Shown piece after piece: positions 5,689 to 7,418 of a stretch of 7,418 bases of DNA (its first letter is position 1; every line of letters begins with the position of its first letter). The notes under the pieces are model-generated. The model saw only the letters and a list, made by a program, of their open reading frames with translations, ran no database searches and had not been told where the DNA came from. The stretch spans positions 1 to 7,418 of the forward strand of contig NZ_JBEXCV010000261.1 of NCBI RefSeq assembly GCF_040605455.1. Direction: 5' to 3'. A program made the translations under genes and the position numbers. The stretch comes from Embleya sp040605455. GTDB lineage: Bacteria > Actinomycetota > Actinomycetes > Streptomycetales > Streptomycetaceae.

Positions 5689-5919
5689 GCGAACCGGCGG
5701 CAGCCCGACCCGACGTCCTCAGTCCCCGATGGTGGCGTTCCGGTGGTGCCCACGAAGCCGGCCGTCTCGTTGACCCCACCGCCGGTGAGCACCTCGCGGT
5801 CGCGCATCCCGCGCCCCCTTGCAACGTCCCGCATGCGCGCTGTCACGCCCTGCATTCGCTCGGCCCGGGCGGCAGGGCGAGGGATGTCGTCGGCGCAGCC
5901 CGGGCGGGCCCGGCGCGGA
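5689..5919. other. Convergent intergenic region
   Basis: This 231-base stretch lies between the stop of the devR-like gene and the stop of the second universal stress gene, which converge. A minus-strand frame (to 5855) reads partly like protein but overlaps devR, has no ribosome-binding site and is not recognised. GCCCGGGCGG occurs twice (near 5865 and 5899). I see no clear terminator hairpin. Confidence 0.4.
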
Positions 5920-6441
5920 TCACTGCGAGTCGCTGTCCCCCGGTGGCGGGCGGCCGGGCACGACGAGCACGGGTCGTTCGGCGTGCCCGGCCAGTTCCCT
6001 GGCGACAGACCGCTCCAACCAGCGATGCAGCAGGGTCCCGGGGCCCGTACCGGGCCCGCCGACGACGATCATGAGCGCGTCGCAGTCGTGCGCGATCGCA
6101 GCGATCCGATGCAGCGCATCGCCCGTTTCGTCGGCGTAGGACCACTCGCCCGCAAAGTCGGCCAGGGTTCGTTCCACATCCGCGCGATGCCCGGCGAGGG
6201 CGTCGCGCAGGTGTCGGGCCTCCAGGTCGGATCCGGCGAGATCGGGATCGCTCGGATAGTCCGTGGAGTCCACCACGTGCACGACCCGCAGTCGAATCCG
6301 CAGGCGCCCGGCCAGGTCGGCGGCGAACACCAGGGCCGCACCGCTGCGCGCGTGCGTTTCGAAGCCGACGACCAGGTCACGCGTGGCCGAGTCGTCGCCC
6401 GACGGTGCCAAGTGTGCGGCGTCCTCGCCCGATGGTGACAT
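5920..6441 (-). CDS. Universal stress protein, single UspA domain
   Basis: This encodes a 173-residue cytoplasmic stress protein with one UspA fold (about 21-163). The first strand is RDLVVGFETHARSGAALVFA and the second LRVVHVVDSTD. The nucleotide loop is VVGGPGTGPGTLLHRWLERS (127-146), and the last strand is RPVLVVPG. The loop has the glycines of the ATP-binding motif but Arg replaces the Gly that normally precedes the final Ser, and residue 27 is Phe-Glu rather than the usual Asp-Gly/Ser, so ATP binding is doubtful. The first 20 residues and last 10 are polar extensions. ATG 6441 is fixed by a perfect AGGAGG five bases upstream. It faces the devR-like gene tail to tail. By family it is a plausible DevR target, but only a degenerate box lies upstream. 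Confidence 0.88.
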   Translation of the reverse strand: MSPSGEDAAHLAPSGDDSATRDLVVGFETHARSGAALVFAADLAGRLRIRLRVVHVVDSTDYPSDPDLAGSDLEARHLRDALAGHRADVERTLADFAGEWSYADETGDALHRIAAIAHDCDALMIVVGGPGTGPGTLLHRWLERSVARELAGHAERPVLVVPGRPPPGDSDSQ

Positions 6442-6446
6442 GTGCG

Positions 6447-6452
6447 CCTCCT
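6447..6452 (-). promoter_or_regulatory. Strong ribosome-binding site of the second stress-protein gene
   Basis: AGGAGG on the minus strand, five bases before ATG 6441. It is the best Shine-Dalgarno sequence in the window and fixes the start. Confidence 0.8.
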
Positions 6453-6733
6453 ACGAGCGGCAAAGGAGGGCCCGGGCACGAGCGAGCCCTTCCGGCCAGT
6501 GTCGACCCGACACCTCCGGACCCGCAACGCGCACGGGCGCAAGCGCGGCCGTGCGTACCGGCCGCACACCGACTGGGCGTGGCGGTGTGTGTGGGGGTGT
6601 GACCCGGATCTCTTTTCGGTGCCGATGAGTCCGGCGGGTCGGGGCGGTCATATCGGCAAGAAGGACGGCAGGGGCCGAGCGACCCGGGCGATTCGCCGGG
6701 AGTGGGCGCTCTGTCACAATCCGATATCCACGG

Positions 6734-6753
6734 TCATGATCATGCTCATGATC
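6734..6753. promoter_or_regulatory. Overlapping TCATGATC palindromes upstream of the DUF4287 gene
   Basis: TCATGATC occurs twice in direct order (6734-6741 and 6746-6753). CATGATCATG (6735-6744) is a perfect palindrome, and GATCATG-CT-CATGATC (6738-6753) is a second, overlapping one. The block is AT-rich for this window and ends 20 bases before the ATG at 6774. That is where an operator or -10 region (CATGAT) would lie, with a possible -35 CTGTCA at 6711-6716. Confidence 0.45.
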
Positions 6754-6773
6754 CGACGAGAGGACGCGAGAAG

Positions 6774-6986
6774 ATGAGCGACGTCGTGAAGGGCCCTGCC
6801 GCCTACTTTCCTTCGATCGAGAAGAAGTACGGCCGGCCCGTCTCGGAATGGCAGGGCCTGATCCGGTCCTCGCTGCTGACCAAGCACATGGAGCTGGTTA
6901 CCTGGCTCAAGACCGAGCACGGCCTCGGCCACGGCCACGCGAACGCCCTCGTGACACACACCCTCGCCGAGGACAGCGGCAAGTAG
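6774..6986 (+). CDS. DUF4287 small protein
   Basis: This encodes a 70-residue protein that is almost entirely the DUF4287 domain. It opens GPAAYFPSIEKKYGRPVSEW (7-26) and continues with a helical part containing KHMELVTWLKTEHGLGHGHA (37-56) and NALVTHTLAE, the diagnostic end of the domain. In other bacteria the domain occurs alone or fused to DUF5655; its function is unknown. It is soluble, with no signal or membrane segment, and the Lys-His-rich and Gly-His-Gly-His stretches are its most conserved parts. ATG 6774 is preferred over the upstream in-frame GTG at 6702, because the upstream residues are not domain-like and overlap the palindrome cluster. The ribosome-binding site is weak (GAGAGGA about 10 bases upstream). 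It is transcribed away from the second universal stress gene and may be stress-related by context only. Confidence 0.9.
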   Translation: MSDVVKGPAAYFPSIEKKYGRPVSEWQGLIRSSLLTKHMELVTWLKTEHGLGHGHANALVTHTLAEDSGK

Positions 6987-7036
6987 GGGCTGCGGCGTAC
7001 CCGAGCGCCCGGCGTGTCGTCGTCGGACCGGGGCCA

Positions 7037-7065
7037 GTGGGCCCGTCACGGGGGCGCGGGCCCGC
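7037..7065 (+). terminator. Candidate hairpin terminator after the DUF4287 gene
   Basis: GGGCCCG (7039-7045) and CGGGCCC (7057-7063) pair exactly around an 11-base loop; two further pairs (one wobble) extend the stem to nine. It begins 50 bases past the stop at 6986. No T tract follows. Confidence 0.4.
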
Positions 7066-7187
7066 GGTGTCCAGGCCGGTCGGCGAAATGGCGGCCGGCG
7101 CGGCCACGGCTCTGCTGTACTGGGGAAGTGGCCGTCGCGCGTTCGTGGTCGGGCGTGGGCGGGCCCGGGCGGTGAGGGGGCGGCGCG

Positions 7188-7418
7188 GTGGCGAGTGGGT
7201 GGCGAATCGCGGTGTTGGTGGCTGCGGTTGTGGTTGTTGCGTCGACTCCGGTGATCTGGTTGCTGGACGGTCCGGACGCGGGCCAGTTGATCGGCGCGTC
7301 CGTGCAGGCCGCCACCGGTGTCGCGGCCCTTGTCTGGGCCTACCTCCAAGGCGCCGATGCGCGAGCGGCGCGGGACTCCGCCGTCGACACGGGCGATGCT
7401 CGCGCACACCGAGGCGGC
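7188..7418 (+). CDS. Membrane protein, N-terminal part (runs off the window)
   Basis: An open frame from GTG 7188 runs 77 codons to the window edge without a stop. GAGGGGG (7174-7180), seven bases upstream, is a good ribosome-binding site. After SGWR come two membrane segments: IAVLVAAVVVVASTPVIWLL (about 7-26), and a second around LIGASVQAATGVAALVWAYL (34-53), separated by a short acidic loop (DGPDAGQ). An Ala/Arg/Asp-rich charged stretch follows. The first hydrophobic segment could instead be an uncleaved signal anchor. The function lies in the missing part and cannot be told; the T-rich codons of the first 25 residues reflect the Val/Leu content. Confidence 0.7.
   Translation, partial: MASGWRIAVLVAAVVVVASTPVIWLLDGPDAGQLIGASVQAATGVAALVWAYLQGADARAARDSAVDTGDARAHRGG

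Larger units (their letters stand above)
6442..6773. other. Divergent intergenic region between the stress protein and DUF4287 genes
   Basis: No gene is supported in these 332 bases; a minus-strand frame (6451-6717) is Arg/Pro-rich and unrecognised. It should hold the promoters of both neighbours. I see a GT-rich tract around 6583-6601, an imperfect inverted repeat at 6683-6700 (CCCGGGCGA / TCGCCGGG) and the palindrome cluster at 6734-6753. Confidence 0.45.

Noticed and set aside
5595..5855. Minus-strand frame with partly protein-like sequence between devR and the second stress gene
   Set aside because: It overlaps the end of devR, has no ribosome-binding site, and no family is recognised.
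6483..6496. Possible DevR box upstream of the second stress-protein gene (AGCCCTTCCGGCCA on the plus strand)
   Set aside because: Only 10 of 14 positions match the devR box and the GGGAC half-site is lost; too weak to call.
6451..6717. Minus-strand frame of 88 codons ending just before the second stress gene
   Set aside because: The composition is Arg/Pro-rich, with no ribosome-binding site or domain; it is probably an open frame caused by high GC.
1..7418. CRISPR arrays, insertion sequences, tRNA or rRNA genes
   Set aside because: I found no regularly spaced repeats, transposase motifs, tRNA cloverleaf with a TTCRA arm or rRNA-like sequence on either strand.

Overview
This window is very GC-rich, and its genes almost always end codons in G or C. 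They use GTG as well as ATG starts and lie close together on both strands. The protein families (a DevR/DosR-type regulator, universal stress proteins, a TetR regulator, DUF4287 and a short helical protein of a type I associate with streptomycetes) point to a high-GC actinomycete, most likely a Streptomyces relative. This placement is inference from composition and family content.

Layout, left to right. (1) 1-137 is the acidic tail of an unrecognised gene, closed by a strong hairpin terminator at 179-216. (2) 138-1105 has no intact gene. It holds a coding-like scrap on the minus strand (260-430), a small stem-loop (622-663) and a near-perfect 42-base inverted repeat (889-930). (3) 1106-1202 is the frameshifted N-terminal stub of an alpha/beta hydrolase, converging on a TetR-family regulator (1229-1945, minus). 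A 31-bp palindromic operator sits directly on the tetR start. (4) A 155-residue conserved-type helical protein (2049-2516, minus) lies upstream of tetR. A 590-base gap follows, with an ACCCG tandem repeat and a bipartite hairpin terminator. (5) 3110-5688 is a dormancy-type module. It has a tandem-domain universal stress protein (minus), the broken C-terminal half of a DevS/DosS-type sensor kinase (minus, three reading-frame breaks) and an intact DevR/DosR-type response regulator (plus). DNA matching the mycobacterial DosR box lies upstream of devR, and a close variant lies upstream of the stress-protein gene. (6) 5920-6441 (minus) is a second, single-domain universal stress protein. (7) 6774-6986 (plus) is a 70-residue DUF4287 protein with an unusual palindrome cluster ahead of it. 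(8) 7188 to the end is the start of a membrane protein cut off by the window edge.

How the genes may work together: in Mycobacterium and Streptomyces, DevR/DosR (OsdR) is activated by DevS/DosT (OsdK) kinases under hypoxia or redox stress and switches on universal stress proteins. Here the regulator, two such targets and the candidate boxes are present, but the adjacent kinase has lost its sensor and phosphoacceptor domains and is frameshifted. If the regulator is active, it presumably takes phosphate from a kinase elsewhere or works without one. The decayed kinase and the decayed hydrolase beside its TetR regulator both look like gene loss that left the regulator behind. I see no wholly new system; the orphaned dormancy regulator with its kinase remnant is the main point of interest.
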